Of a stretch of 64,000 nucleotides of DNA, positions 45,843 to 54,021 are shown in pieces. The notes below the pieces were generated by a model. That model was not told where the DNA came from and did no database searches. It saw nothing but the letters and a program-made list of their open reading frames with translations. The stretch's first letter is position 1. Each line of letters opens with the position of its first letter. The position numbers were made by a program, and so were the translations under genes. The DNA is from JAAFIP01 sp031367325 (GTDB taxonomy: Bacteria > Pseudomonadota > Gammaproteobacteria > Burkholderiales > Burkholderiaceae_C), in the NCBI GenBank assembly GCA_031367325.1, contig JANLPQ010000056.1, positions 4,949 through 68,948 of the forward strand. Reading direction: 5' to 3'.

Positions 45843-45855
45843 CCCCAGGCCACCA
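45843..45855 (+). repeat. Attachment site attR (distal)
   Basis: CCCCAGGCCACCA, the third copy of the tRNA-Phe 3' tail, followed by AAATGCAAAAG and the displaced terminator. Chromosomal core genes resume after it. Confidence 0.85.
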
Positions 45856-45860
45856 AATGC

Positions 45861-45890
45861 AAAAGGGCCGTCTTTCGACGGCCCTTTTTT
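45861..45890. terminator. Intrinsic terminator, probably the original tRNA-Phe terminator
   Basis: AAAAGGGCCGTC-TTTC-GACGGCCC followed by six T. Strong stem with flanking A and T tracts, able to work on both strands. It lies 5 nt after the distal att copy, where a tRNA terminator would be if the islands were absent; it also ends the convergent ompW-like gene. Confidence 0.88.
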
Positions 45891-45909
45891 ATGCGCGTTT
45901 TAAAAGTGC

Positions 45910-46575
45910 TTAAAACTTATAGCCAACCGCGATACTAAAAGCATTTGGATTAAGTTTTATGTCTTGCTTTTGACCCGTAGAGAAAGTAGTTTTCGCGGTG
46001 ATAAAAGTTTTGGTGTAGTGCGCGTTGACAAACCACTGTTCGTTGATGTTGAAAATAGCGCCCAGCTGAATCACTGGTGCAATTCTGGATTCAACAGACA
46101 GGGTGACTGGCGTACCACCCGGGTTTGTCAAAGCGGTCAGGGCTGCACTACCGGTTTCTTTATAAAATTTAACGTACGCTAAGCCACCACCCAAGTAGGG
46201 GCGAAACACTGCATTTGCATCAGCAAAACGGTACTGTCCTAGCAAGGTAATCGGCAAAGCCCGTACCTCGGCTATCTTGCCAAAGCCATCTGCACGGCCC
46301 GCGCCGGTAATATTGTGCTTAAAGCCCAAGCCTAGAGGCACGTTAAGCGCGATATTGTCGGTCACCATGTAGTTTGCAGCACCGCTTAGCGCCGTATCGC
46401 TGGAAACGTCGGCCTTGGTGTTGGGAAATGCTGGTGCGCTTAAGTCACCGCTGCTGACCTGAGGCGATAGTTTGGTAACTCCCACCTCCAAAGAAATGGT
46501 GCCAGCTTTTTGTGCTGAAGCGCCGCCTGCGGCAAGTGCCAAAGCAACCGCTAGGCTGATGTGTGTGATTTTCAT
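45910..46575 (-). CDS. OmpW-family outer-membrane protein
   Basis: A 221-residue small beta-barrel protein. Signal peptide MKITHISLAVALALAAGGASA; the mature chain ends in the outer-membrane type terminal aromatic (SIAVGYKF). VFRPYLGGGLAYVKFY and WFVNAHYTKTFITAKTTF are typical OmpW segments. Forms an eight-stranded channel for small hydrophobic compounds in family members. Confidence 0.9.
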   Translation of the reverse strand: MKITHISLAVALALAAGGASAQKAGTISLEVGVTKLSPQVSSGDLSAPAFPNTKADVSSDTALSGAANYMVTDNIALNVPLGLGFKHNITGAGRADGFGKIAEVRALPITLLGQYRFADANAVFRPYLGGGLAYVKFYKETGSAALTALTNPGGTPVTLSVESRIAPVIQLGAIFNINEQWFVNAHYTKTFITAKTTFSTGQKQDIKLNPNAFSIAVGYKF

Positions 46576-46614
46576 ATTAGTATTCCTTAGATTGTGTACG
46601 CTGGGGTTTGGGTA

Positions 46615-47700
46615 TTACAGCAAACCTGCCTTGATCATTTCAGACAGCACGAACTTTGCCAGCAGCTCGTAGCCGTAAGGAGTAGGGTGAACGCCGTCGG
46701 CGTACTGGTAACGAGATACGTCGCCGGGAATGAGGGTGGTACTGTTGCAAAATAGCGAGCCTGTAGTGCCGCAGGCTTTATCGGTCACATTAGTCAAACC
46801 ATAGGGCCCGGGGTTTGTGGCCTGGGTAGTACTCTCGGTATAAGCGTCTGCCAGCACTACACCCGGTACACCTGCCAAACCTTGTTTTAGCTGGTCGTTA
46901 AAAACCGTATTCAACTGGTTTGTAAAAGCTTGCCCCGCAGCGCCTGACGCTATGGAGTCAGGGGTTTTGCTGACGTTAGGCAGGTTCACTACCACCACGT
47001 TTTTAGCGCCCTTACCTACTACCAAAGCTTTGACGTATCCAGCCAGTTCAGCACCAGCAGTTCCCATGGCTAGCCCTGCAGCATTGCCGGCGGTGGCTTG
47101 CGCAGCGGCTGGCGTCTGGCCAGAGCCTATCAGTGCGGCCACAGTGGCTTGGAAAACAGCAGCTTGAATGAATAAATCGTTGCCACCAGCCAGCACCGTG
47201 ACTAATTCTTTGCCAGTGTAAGCACCGCCTACTTTTGCTAGGTGGGCCAACATTTGTTCTTTAACAGGGACAGTCAGTTGACCTAAAACAGCGTTTTGAC
47301 CACCTAACAATTTATTACCAGGGCCAGGCTGCAAAGTTACCCGTGAGCCGCCTTGTGCATAGCTAAAGCAATTGGCTATATTGGTTACTGGCACTGAAAA
47401 GCCTTGCGATGCTAAGCCATCTAAGCCTGTTTGGGCAGCACACGGTGCAGGCAAAGCATATGCTTTGGCGACCACAGCTGTCCAGTTCAGCGCGGTGTCG
47501 CTATTAACGGTGTACTGGCCGCCTTTTAGGGCCGCGACAGTACCTACTTTGTAAGAGCCCACATCACTCAAGCTATCGCCAAAATTCACAAAGCCGGTAA
47601 AGCTGGCTTTGGTGGTTTGGTCGCCTGCGCCGCCACCGCCACAACCCGCCAAGACTAAAGCTGCGCCCAAGGCGCTGAGTGCGTATTTCCATGTTTTCAT
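46615..47700 (-). CDS. SGNH/GDSL-family lipoprotein hydrolase
   Basis: A 361-residue secreted esterase/lipase-like protein. MKTWKYALSALGAALVLAGC is a lipoprotein signal with lipobox Cys20 followed by a Gly run. Catalytic motifs: block I FGDSLSDVG (Ser43), block III GGNDLF, block V DGVHPTPYG. Start ATG 47700 is chosen because it gives the lipoprotein signal; the frame extends to 47733. Ends with LLAKFVLSEMIKAGLL. Confidence 0.88.
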   Translation of the reverse strand: MKTWKYALSALGAALVLAGCGGGGAGDQTTKASFTGFVNFGDSLSDVGSYKVGTVAALKGGQYTVNSDTALNWTAVVAKAYALPAPCAAQTGLDGLASQGFSVPVTNIANCFSYAQGGSRVTLQPGPGNKLLGGQNAVLGQLTVPVKEQMLAHLAKVGGAYTGKELVTVLAGGNDLFIQAAVFQATVAALIGSGQTPAAAQATAGNAAGLAMGTAGAELAGYVKALVVGKGAKNVVVVNLPNVSKTPDSIASGAAGQAFTNQLNTVFNDQLKQGLAGVPGVVLADAYTESTTQATNPGPYGLTNVTDKACGTTGSLFCNSTTLIPGDVSRYQYADGVHPTPYGYELLAKFVLSEMIKAGLL

Positions 47701-47874
47701 CGAGGTATCTCCAAATAATATTAAAACTGCCAAACCAGATGTGGCTCAGAAAAGAACGGTCGTACTATTCTGTAAGGGAATGTTAAGCTAAACCCCACTG
47801 CCAACGCAGCGGGTAAATACTAGGCTGGGCTAGGGCTAGGGGTCTAAGTGCAGGGTAAAAAGCTTGAGACATTT

Positions 47875-47922
47875 AGCTATTAATTAAATAGCTGCTTGAG
47901 CAGGTTCTACGGCCTGCAAGGC
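47875..47922 (+). repeat. Dispersed palindromic repeat, copy E
   Basis: AGCTATTAATTAAATAGCTG then CTTGAGCAGGTTCTACGGCC, in the gap between two minus-strand genes. The second half (GGTTCTACGGCCT) matches copies A, B and C. Confidence 0.75.
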
Positions 47923-47993
47923 AGATTACCCGTATAAAAATACCCTGAATTTAAATGCGATTTAAGTACAGTGATTTAGCTTGATTACATCTT

Positions 47994-49556
47994 TCATGGG
48001 GTGTCTTTAATCGTCCACTCCACCAGCTTGTCCAGCGCGCTGCGGGCGGCTGGGGCGTTGGGGTGGTTGATGATGGCGACGACGCAGTAGCGTTGGCCAG
48101 ACAGGCCTGTGGCGTAGCCTGCTACGGCTACCACATCGCGCAGGGTGCCGGTTTTCAGCTGGGCGTTGCCTAGGGCGATGGATTCGGCGTTGCGGTCTTT
48201 CATGCGCTGCACGGTGCCGTCTACACCAGCCAAGCCTAGCGAGCTGGCAAACACGGCGGCCTGCGGGCTGGCGGCGGCGTGTTGCAGCAGCGCGGTAAGC
48301 GACGCGACGCTGGTGCGCTCTTTGCGCGACAGGCCTGAGCCATTCTCGATCAGCGGCGCGGCAACACCGGGCAGGGTTTTCTTCCACCAATTGGCCACAA
48401 AGCGTTGCGACGCCTCAAAACTGGCGCGCTTGCCTTGGGCCGACAGGGTTAAAAACACCTGCTGCGCCATGACGTTGTTAGAAAATTTGTTGATGTCGGC
48501 AATGATGTCAGCCAGCGGCAGCGATTCAGCGTTAAACAGCACTTTGGTGGTGCGCGGGCTGGCGTCTTCGCGCACGGTGCCCGTCAGTGTGCCGCCCGAG
48601 GCCAACCACATGGCCTGGATGACGCGGGCGGCGTAGGCGCGCGGCTCGCTGTAGGCCACAGGCCACACTTTTTCGCCGCAGGCGGCGCTGTAGCGGCCCG
48701 CAAAGCTGACTTTGGTGGGGGTGAAAAAGTCAGCTTTTAAATTGGCTTTCCAGTCGCCACAGTTGCCGTTGGCAAGGGGCAGCTCGGTGGGGATGTCTAC
48801 GCCAGCAATGGGCGGCTCGTACTTGACCAGCACACGCTGGTTAGCCAGATCGGGGGTGAAGGTAAAGATCAGCGATTTAAAGTTGACCAGCAGGCCGTCG
48901 GGCGCGGCGTTGTAGGGGCGCAAAGGCTCGTCGTCAAAGTCGGCGGGGTTTTTGTCGGGCACATTAAAAATGCTGCGGTCCAAAATAATGTCGCCGCGAA
49001 TCTCGCGGATGCCTTTGGCCTGCACTTTGGCAAACAGGGCCTGCAGGCGCTCTAGCACCAGCTTGGGGTCGCCGCTGCCCCGCACCACCAAGTTACCCTC
49101 CAGTATGTTGCCCGCTACGATGATGCCGTCAATGCCGATGCGGTTCTTCCAGGTGTAGTCAGCACCCAGCGTGTTCAGTGCGGTGTAGGTGGTGACTAGC
49201 TTCATCACCGAGGCGGGGTTTTGGCGGGCGTCTTCGCGGTGGGTTAAACGGTATGCCGCTGGACTGGTGGGCTGTGGCGCTGCGCTGGGGTCTGCAGCCG
49301 TGGCCGAATTCGTTGCGGAAGTTGCCACCAAGCTCACAGATTTTGCGCTGCCTGCCTCTGGTGCCTGCACGGCTTGTACCATCACGCTCATGGCGTCGCG
49401 CGGCACTCCAGCGCGGGCCAGTGCGGCTAGCACGTCGGCGGGCAAAGCCCCTGCGGCCTGACTGCCCAGCGCACACAGCAGCAGGCTGCTGGCCAGCACG
49501 CTATGGCGTATGGCCACAACTGGGGTCGTCAGGGTGCGAAGCGGATAAAAATGCAT
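47994..49556 (-). CDS. dacB: D-alanyl-D-alanine carboxypeptidase/endopeptidase (PBP4)
   Basis: A 520-residue class C penicillin-binding protein that trims peptidoglycan peptides in the periplasm. N-terminal hydrophobic signal (SVLASSLLLCALGSQAAGA); SxxK at S116-K119 (ASVMKLVTT), SxN in NKFSNNVMAQQ, and KTG in LKTGTLRDV. The large insertion between SxxK and SxN is typical of the PBP4 family. A low-complexity Ala/Ser/Thr stretch (residues 70-100) precedes the active site. Confidence 0.95.
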   Translation of the reverse strand: MHFYPLRTLTTPVVAIRHSVLASSLLLCALGSQAAGALPADVLAALARAGVPRDAMSVMVQAVQAPEAGSAKSVSLVATSATNSATAADPSAAPQPTSPAAYRLTHREDARQNPASVMKLVTTYTALNTLGADYTWKNRIGIDGIIVAGNILEGNLVVRGSGDPKLVLERLQALFAKVQAKGIREIRGDIILDRSIFNVPDKNPADFDDEPLRPYNAAPDGLLVNFKSLIFTFTPDLANQRVLVKYEPPIAGVDIPTELPLANGNCGDWKANLKADFFTPTKVSFAGRYSAACGEKVWPVAYSEPRAYAARVIQAMWLASGGTLTGTVREDASPRTTKVLFNAESLPLADIIADINKFSNNVMAQQVFLTLSAQGKRASFEASQRFVANWWKKTLPGVAAPLIENGSGLSRKERTSVASLTALLQHAAASPQAAVFASSLGLAGVDGTVQRMKDRNAESIALGNAQLKTGTLRDVVAVAGYATGLSGQRYCVVAIINHPNAPAARSALDKLVEWTIKDTP

Positions 49557-49669
49557 AGCCCGATTATCACTGCCAACTGGTGGCGTGCCAGGCTACTTTG
49601 CTGGTTGCGCCGCACTGTTTATATTGCGCATGAAATTCTAGTTTTCAAATTTAACGCTACGATCAACCC

Positions 49670-50095
49670 ATGACCATCTGGACACAACCCATCAGCACCG
49701 ACCTGCTTAACCGCCTGCACGACAAAACGGCCGTGGCGCACCTAGGCATTGAATTTACCGAAGTGGGCGACGATTTCATCACCGCCCGTATTGCGGTGAA
49801 TGAGCACACCCGCCAGCCATTTGGCCTGCTGCACGGCGGTGTTAGCGTGGTGCTGGCCGAAACCTTGGGCTCGTGTGGCGCTAACTATTGCTGCCCGCCC
49901 GGTTACCGCGCCGTGGGCTTGGACATCAACGCCAACCACCTGCGCGGCGCCACCAGCGGCTACGTCACGGGCACTACACGGCCTGTGCACATTGGGCGCA
50001 CGACACAGGTATGGCAGATTGACCTGTTCAACGATGCCGGGCAAATGACTTGCGCTAGCCGCATCACTATGGCGGTGCTGGCTATCAAGAGCTAG
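49670..50095 (+). CDS. Hotdog-fold thioesterase, PaaI/YdiI-like
   Basis: A 141-residue acyl-CoA thioesterase family protein. HLGIEFTEVGDDFITARIAV opens the fold and FGLLHGGVSVVLAETLGS carries the conserved HGG and the catalytic Glu. VGLDINANHLRGA is the second signature. Substrate unknown; the family includes aryl-CoA hydrolases. Divergent from dacB. Confidence 0.9.
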   Translation: MTIWTQPISTDLLNRLHDKTAVAHLGIEFTEVGDDFITARIAVNEHTRQPFGLLHGGVSVVLAETLGSCGANYCCPPGYRAVGLDINANHLRGATSGYVTGTTRPVHIGRTTQVWQIDLFNDAGQMTCASRITMAVLAIKS

Positions 50096-50097
50096 AC

Positions 50098-50152
50098 GCT
50101 ATTAATTAAATAGCTGCTTGAGCAGGTTTTACTTGGGTTACAGGCCTAAAAG
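50098..50152 (+). repeat. Dispersed palindromic repeat, copy F
   Basis: GCTATTAATTAAATAGCTGC, TTGAGCAGGTTTTACTTGGG, TTACAGGCCTAAAA. It starts 3 nt after the thioesterase stop codon and lies between convergent genes. Confidence 0.75.
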
Positions 50153-50184
50153 CATACAAATTGATGCCCGCAGCGACTGTTTTA

Positions 50185-50619
50185 CTATCTGCGTACCGTC
50201 CGATAGCTGCAATTGTCTTTAGTGCAGTGGGCATACAAACTTAGCGCATGGTCGGCAATGGCAAAGCCTTTGGTTTTGGCTACTAAGTGCTGGCGCGCTT
50301 CAATCTCAGCGTCATAAAACTCTTCTACCCGGCCGCAGTCCAGGCACACCAAATGGTCGTGGTGCTGCCCTTCGTTCAGCTCGTACATTGCCTTGCCTTG
50401 CTCAAAATGGTTGCGGCTCAAAATACCGGCTTGCTCAAACTGGGTGAGCACGCGGTACACCGTAGCTAGGCCAATGTCGGTGCGCTCTTGTAACAGGATA
50501 CGAAACACGTCCTCGGCTGTCATGTGCCGCTGCGCGCTGGTTTGAAAAATCTCCATAATCTTCAGGCGCGGCAAAGTGGCTTTAAGTCCGGTGCTTTTAA
50601 GTTCATCAATATTAGACAT
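50185..50619 (-). CDS. fur: Ferric uptake regulator
   Basis: A 144-residue iron-responsive repressor. N-terminal winged helix (GLKATLPRLKIMEIFQ...DIGLATVYRVLTQFEQAGIL) and metal-binding dimerisation domain (EGQHHDHLVCLDCGRVEEF with the HHDH and CxxC sites). Divergent to bamE, the standard fur-bamE-dapB layout of betaproteobacteria. Confidence 0.97.
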   Translation of the reverse strand: MSNIDELKSTGLKATLPRLKIMEIFQTSAQRHMTAEDVFRILLQERTDIGLATVYRVLTQFEQAGILSRNHFEQGKAMYELNEGQHHDHLVCLDCGRVEEFYDAEIEARQHLVAKTKGFAIADHALSLYAHCTKDNCSYRTVRR

Positions 50620-50709
50620 AGATCGCCTTCAATGGTCATCGTGCAGCGCACGCTACAATGGATTTATCATAACCTCCTACGCTGGGCGCAGCAGCCCGGC
50701 ATGCTTGCC

Positions 50710-51303
50710 ATGTCAGTGTTTTCTTCTCGATCGCCAATGACCCAGAATGTGTCGACAAGTGCGCTGCGGCGTGTACCGTGCAGCGCGTTGGCCACTGCCG
50801 TGCTGGGTGCGCTTAGTGCTTGCGGCAGCTTCAACAGCGCCAGCAACGGCTTGGCGACTGCCATCACCCCCTACAAAGTCGAGGTAGTGCAAGGCAACTT
50901 TGTGTCCAAAGAGCAAGTGGATGCCTTGCGCCCCGGTATGGCGCGTGCGCGGGTGCGTGACATTTTGGGCTCGCCCTTAGTCACTAGCGCCTTTCGCGAA
51001 GACCGCTGGGACTATGTTTTTACCATTCGCCGTCAGGGGATAGAGTCGCAAAGCCGCAAGCTGGCTGTGTACTTTAAAGGTGACGAGTTTGACAAAGCCG
51101 AAGGTGACGAGATGCCGTCGGAGGCCGACTTTGTGGCCACGCTAGACAATAAGCGCGCGCTGGGCAAAGTGCCTAATTTAGAAGCCAACGAAGCCCAGCT
51201 AGAAAAATCAAAAAGCAACGCTCCTAGCAGCCCACCTGACACTGCCAACACACTGCCTGCCGCCCCCACCAGCTACCCGCCGCTAGAGCCTGCGGCACGC
51301 TAA
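50710..51303 (+). CDS. bamE: Outer-membrane assembly lipoprotein BamE
   Basis: Small lipoprotein of the BAM complex (SmpA/OmlA domain). The signal ends in lipobox LSAC followed by GSFNSA. The domain core is YKVEVVQGNFVSKEQVDALRPGMARARVRDILGSPLV and WDYVFTIRR. The C-terminal extension of about 70 residues (polar, Pro/Ala-rich) is not part of the domain. The frame is open into fur (50524), so ATG 50710, 50701 or 50737 is the real start; 50710 is chosen. Confidence 0.9.
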   Translation: MSVFSSRSPMTQNVSTSALRRVPCSALATAVLGALSACGSFNSASNGLATAITPYKVEVVQGNFVSKEQVDALRPGMARARVRDILGSPLVTSAFREDRWDYVFTIRRQGIESQSRKLAVYFKGDEFDKAEGDEMPSEADFVATLDNKRALGKVPNLEANEAQLEKSKSNAPSSPPDTANTLPAAPTSYPPLEPAAR

Positions 51304-51322
51304 GCAGACCGCGCACCACACT

Positions 51323-52126
51323 ATGCAACACGCCATTTGTATTGCCGGGGCCAGTGGCCGCATGGGCCGCATGCTGATCGAAGCCGTGCACCAAGCCGAC
51401 GACTGCACCGTATCGGGCGCGCTGGATGTGCCGGGCAGCGCTGGCATTGGGCTAGATGCCAGTGGATTTTTAGGCCACGCCAGCGGCATCACCATCACGT
51501 CGAACACCGCCTTTGGGTTGAAAGGCAGCCAAGCGCTGATCGACTTTACCCGCCCCGAGGGCACCATGGCGCACCTAGCACTGTGCCGCGAGATGGGTGT
51601 CAACATGGTGATTGGCACCACGGGTTTTAGCGACGCGCAAAAGGCCGAGATTCAATCGGCCAGCCAAGACATAGCCATCATGCTAGCGCCCAATATGAGC
51701 GTGGGCGTTAACGTCACGCTCAAGCTGCTGGAAATGGCCGCCAAAGCCATGAGCGAGGGTTACGACATTGAAGTGATCGAGGCGCACCACCGCCACAAGG
51801 TAGACGCCCCCAGCGGCACCGCGCTCAAAATGGGCGAGGTGATGGCCCACGCCATGGGCCGCGATTTAAAGCAATGCGCCGTCTACACCCGCCAGGGCCA
51901 CACCGGCGAGCGTGACCCGTCTAGCATTGGCTTTGCCACCATTCGCGGTGGCGACATTGTGGGCGACCACACCGTGCTGTTTGCAGGTATTGGCGAGCGC
52001 ATTGAAATTACCCACAAATCGTCCAGCCGCAGCACCTACGCGCAGGGCGCGTTGCGTGCCGTGCGCTTTGTAGCGGGGCGCAAGAGCGGGTTGTTTGACA
52101 TGTTTGACGTGCTCAATCTACGCTAA
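51323..52126 (+). CDS. dapB: 4-hydroxy-tetrahydrodipicolinate reductase
   Basis: NAD(P)H-dependent step of lysine and diaminopimelate synthesis. The 267 residues include IAGASGRMGRMLIEAV (nucleotide site), the catalytic EAHHRHKVDAPSGTALKMGE, and RGGDIVGDHTVLFAG. 19 nt downstream of bamE, probably co-transcribed. Confidence 0.97.
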   Translation: MQHAICIAGASGRMGRMLIEAVHQADDCTVSGALDVPGSAGIGLDASGFLGHASGITITSNTAFGLKGSQALIDFTRPEGTMAHLALCREMGVNMVIGTTGFSDAQKAEIQSASQDIAIMLAPNMSVGVNVTLKLLEMAAKAMSEGYDIEVIEAHHRHKVDAPSGTALKMGEVMAHAMGRDLKQCAVYTRQGHTGERDPSSIGFATIRGGDIVGDHTVLFAGIGERIEITHKSSSRSTYAQGALRAVRFVAGRKSGLFDMFDVLNLR

Positions 52127-52173
52127 TGTTCTGCGCTAATTTATTGGCTTAATTTTTACCACTATTTCACACC

Positions 52174-52836
52174 ATGAGTGCATTCCAATTTATCTCGCAA
52201 GGCGACGCTATCAGTAAATTTGTTGCGCTGCTGCTGCTGGCTATGTCGGTGGCCAGCTGGGTGGTGATTGTGTGGAAAGCCTGGATGATCAAACGTGCCG
52301 TGCCCGATGTGGCGCGCAGCATTGCCGCGTTTTGGCAAGCGCCTGATTTAGCGCAAGCGCAAGCCACGGTAGCCAGCCTAGACCGCGAAGGCTTGGTGCT
52401 ACCGCTCATAGAAGCCAGCCATGCGCGCGCCGCCGGCACGCTGGCCACTGTAGGCGACAAAGCCCAGCAGCTCACCCGCGTGCTGCGCGATGCCTTGCAC
52501 GCTGTGCTGCTGAAGTTGCAATTTGGCCAAGTGCTGCTGGCCACCGTCGGCTCCACCGCGCCGTTCGTGGGGCTGCTGGGTACAGTGTGGGGCATCTACC
52601 ATGCGCTTATTGGCATCAGCGGCGCAGGCCAATTGACCATTGACAAAGTAGCTGGCCCCGTAGGCGAGGCGCTGATTATGACGGCCGCAGGCTTGGCCGT
52701 GGCCATCCCTGCCGTGCTAGCGTACAACCTGTTTGGTCGCTATGTAGGCCGTATCGAAGCTGACCTAGAAGGCTTTGCACGAGACCTGCGTGAACTGATC
52801 GCGCACCACGCCCCCAAGTCCTCCGTATCGGAATAA
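52174..52836 (+). CDS. exbB: MotA/TolQ/ExbB proton-channel protein
   Basis: A 220-residue inner-membrane protein with three helices. TVGSTAPFVGLLGTVWGIYHALIGI and GPVGEALIMTAAGLAVAIPAVLAYN are the channel signature. Works with ExbD and a TonB protein to energise outer-membrane receptors; TolQ-type use cannot be excluded, but the short exbD partner favours ExbB. Confidence 0.92.
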   Translation: MSAFQFISQGDAISKFVALLLLAMSVASWVVIVWKAWMIKRAVPDVARSIAAFWQAPDLAQAQATVASLDREGLVLPLIEASHARAAGTLATVGDKAQQLTRVLRDALHAVLLKLQFGQVLLATVGSTAPFVGLLGTVWGIYHALIGISGAGQLTIDKVAGPVGEALIMTAAGLAVAIPAVLAYNLFGRYVGRIEADLEGFARDLRELIAHHAPKSSVSE

Positions 52837-52839
52837 AAG

Positions 52840-53277
52840 ATGTCATTTGGCCGCCTAGAACGCACAAAAAGCGCCCAGCCCATGAGCGAGATCAACGTCA
52901 CGCCGCTGGTGGATGTGATGATGGTGCTGCTGGTGATTTTTATCATCACCGCACCACTATTGGCCAGCAGCATCAAGCTAGATTTGCCCAAGACCGAAGC
53001 CGCCAAACCCAACGACGCCCCCAAGTTTGTTACCGTAGTGGTCGACAAAGCCGCGCAAGTTTTTTTAAACGACAAACCCATTGAACTGCCCGCGCTGGCT
53101 GAATCATTGCAGCAGTCCGCCAAAGCCAACCCCGACACCGAAGTGCAACTGCGCGCCGATGCTACTGTGCCCTATGGCAAAGTGGTCGAGGTGATGGGCA
53201 TTGCACAAAAAGCAGGCTTAAATCGTATAGGTTTTGTCGCTGACAAGCCTGCCACTGGAACACCCAGCACCCCCTGA
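52840..53277 (+). CDS. exbD: Biopolymer transport protein ExbD/TolR
   Basis: A 145-residue single-helix protein. MSEINVTPLVDVMMVLLVIFIITAP includes the essential membrane Asp of the family; the periplasmic part follows. It starts 3 nt after exbB. In relatives leuS usually follows this gene; here a 9.9-kb accessory block intervenes. Confidence 0.94.
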   Translation: MSFGRLERTKSAQPMSEINVTPLVDVMMVLLVIFIITAPLLASSIKLDLPKTEAAKPNDAPKFVTVVVDKAAQVFLNDKPIELPALAESLQQSAKANPDTEVQLRADATVPYGKVVEVMGIAQKAGLNRIGFVADKPATGTPSTP

Positions 53278-53283
53278 ATAAAT

Positions 53284-53304
53284 TGGGCTTCGCGCCGAAG
53301 CCCA
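53284..53304. other. Stem-loop after exbD
   Basis: TGGGCTTCG-CGC-CGAAGCCCA, a perfect 9-bp stem 6 nt after the exbD stop codon. There is no T-run on either side, so it may protect the transcript end rather than terminate. Confidence 0.5.
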
Positions 53305-53326
53305 GGCCCCAACCCTCATTAGCAAA

Positions 53327-53351
53327 GATATACAATACTGTGGTGTATATC
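53327..53351 (+). promoter_or_regulatory. vapBC operator/promoter
   Basis: GATATACA (53327-53334) and TGTATATC (53344-53351) form a perfect 8-bp inverted repeat overlapping a -10-like TACAAT (53331-53336), 14 nt before the vapB ATG. This fits autorepression by the VapBC complex. Confidence 0.7.
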
Positions 53352-53365
53352 AATGGAGTATTCAA

Positions 53366-53608
53366 ATGCAAGTAGCTAAGTGGGGCAACAGTTTGGGTGT
53401 TCGCCTGCCCATGGCACTAGTGCAAAAGCTGGGCATCTCCGAGGGCGACGAGTTGGTGGTGCTGCCCGCTGCGCGCCGCGCAGGAGCGCCTGTGGTGCAG
53501 ATCAGCCGCCAGCCTAGCAAACTAGAGCGCTTGCACGCCATGCGCCGCTACCGCGCTGCTATGCCTGCCGGTTTTAAATTTGACCGTGAAGAAGCCAACG
53601 CGCGCTGA
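53366..53608 (+). CDS. vapB: VapB-type antitoxin (AbrB/MazE fold)
   Basis: An 80-residue antitoxin. The swapped-hairpin DNA-binding domain is MQVAKWGNSLGVRLPMALVQ...GISEGDELVVLP; the basic C-terminal tail would wrap the toxin. Its stop codon overlaps the vapC start (TGATG). Confidence 0.88.
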   Translation: MQVAKWGNSLGVRLPMALVQKLGISEGDELVVLPAARRAGAPVVQISRQPSKLERLHAMRRYRAAMPAGFKFDREEANAR

Positions 53609-54021
53609 TGAAAATATTTCTTGACACCAATGTGCTGATTTATTGGCTTGACCTAAGCCCGCGCGCGGATGTGGTTGAACAGCTGTTAGCGCAAGATGCC
53701 GTCATTAGCGTGCAAGTACTCAACGAGTTTGCCAACGTGCTGCGCAAAAAGCGCAACATGCCCTTTGCAGCCATTAATGAACTGGTAGAGACTTTATTGC
53801 AAACCTGCGATGTGGGTGACCTGACCGTGCGTGTGCACCAAGGCGCGCTAGAGCTGGCGGCGCGCTATAAACTCAGCATTTACGATGCTAATATTTTGGC
53901 TGCTGCTGCAGAAATGGGTTGCGCTACCGTGTATTCAGAAGACATGCAACACGGCATGAGCATCAAGCACCCTAAATCAATTGGCAGTGGCTCACTGTCT
54001 ATTAAAAACCCGTTTATTTAA
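53608..54021 (+). CDS. vapC: VapC-type PIN-domain toxin
   Basis: A 137-residue PIN endoribonuclease. Acidic active-site residues are seen in FLDTNVLIYWLD, SVQVLNEFANVL, LSIYDANILAAA and YSEDMQHG. All look intact, so an active toxin is expected. First genes of the accessory block after exbD. Confidence 0.9.
   Translation: MKIFLDTNVLIYWLDLSPRADVVEQLLAQDAVISVQVLNEFANVLRKKRNMPFAAINELVETLLQTCDVGDLTVRVHQGALELAARYKLSIYDANILAAAAEMGCATVYSEDMQHGMSIKHPKSIGSGSLSIKNPFI

Larger units (their letters stand above)
43360..45855. mobile_element. Genomic island 2 at tRNA-Phe (AbiE toxin-antitoxin)
   Basis: About 2.5 kb between att copies at 43347 and 45843. It carries only the abiEi/abiEii pair and non-coding remnants. 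Its right end (45755-45795) resembles that of island 1: two TGTACCCCA-type repeats then ACTTTTACAAAAAA. No integrase gene is left. Confidence 0.65.

Noticed and set aside
50620..50709. Possible Fur box in the fur-bamE intergenic region
   Set aside because: No sequence close to GATAATGATAATCATTATC could be found there.
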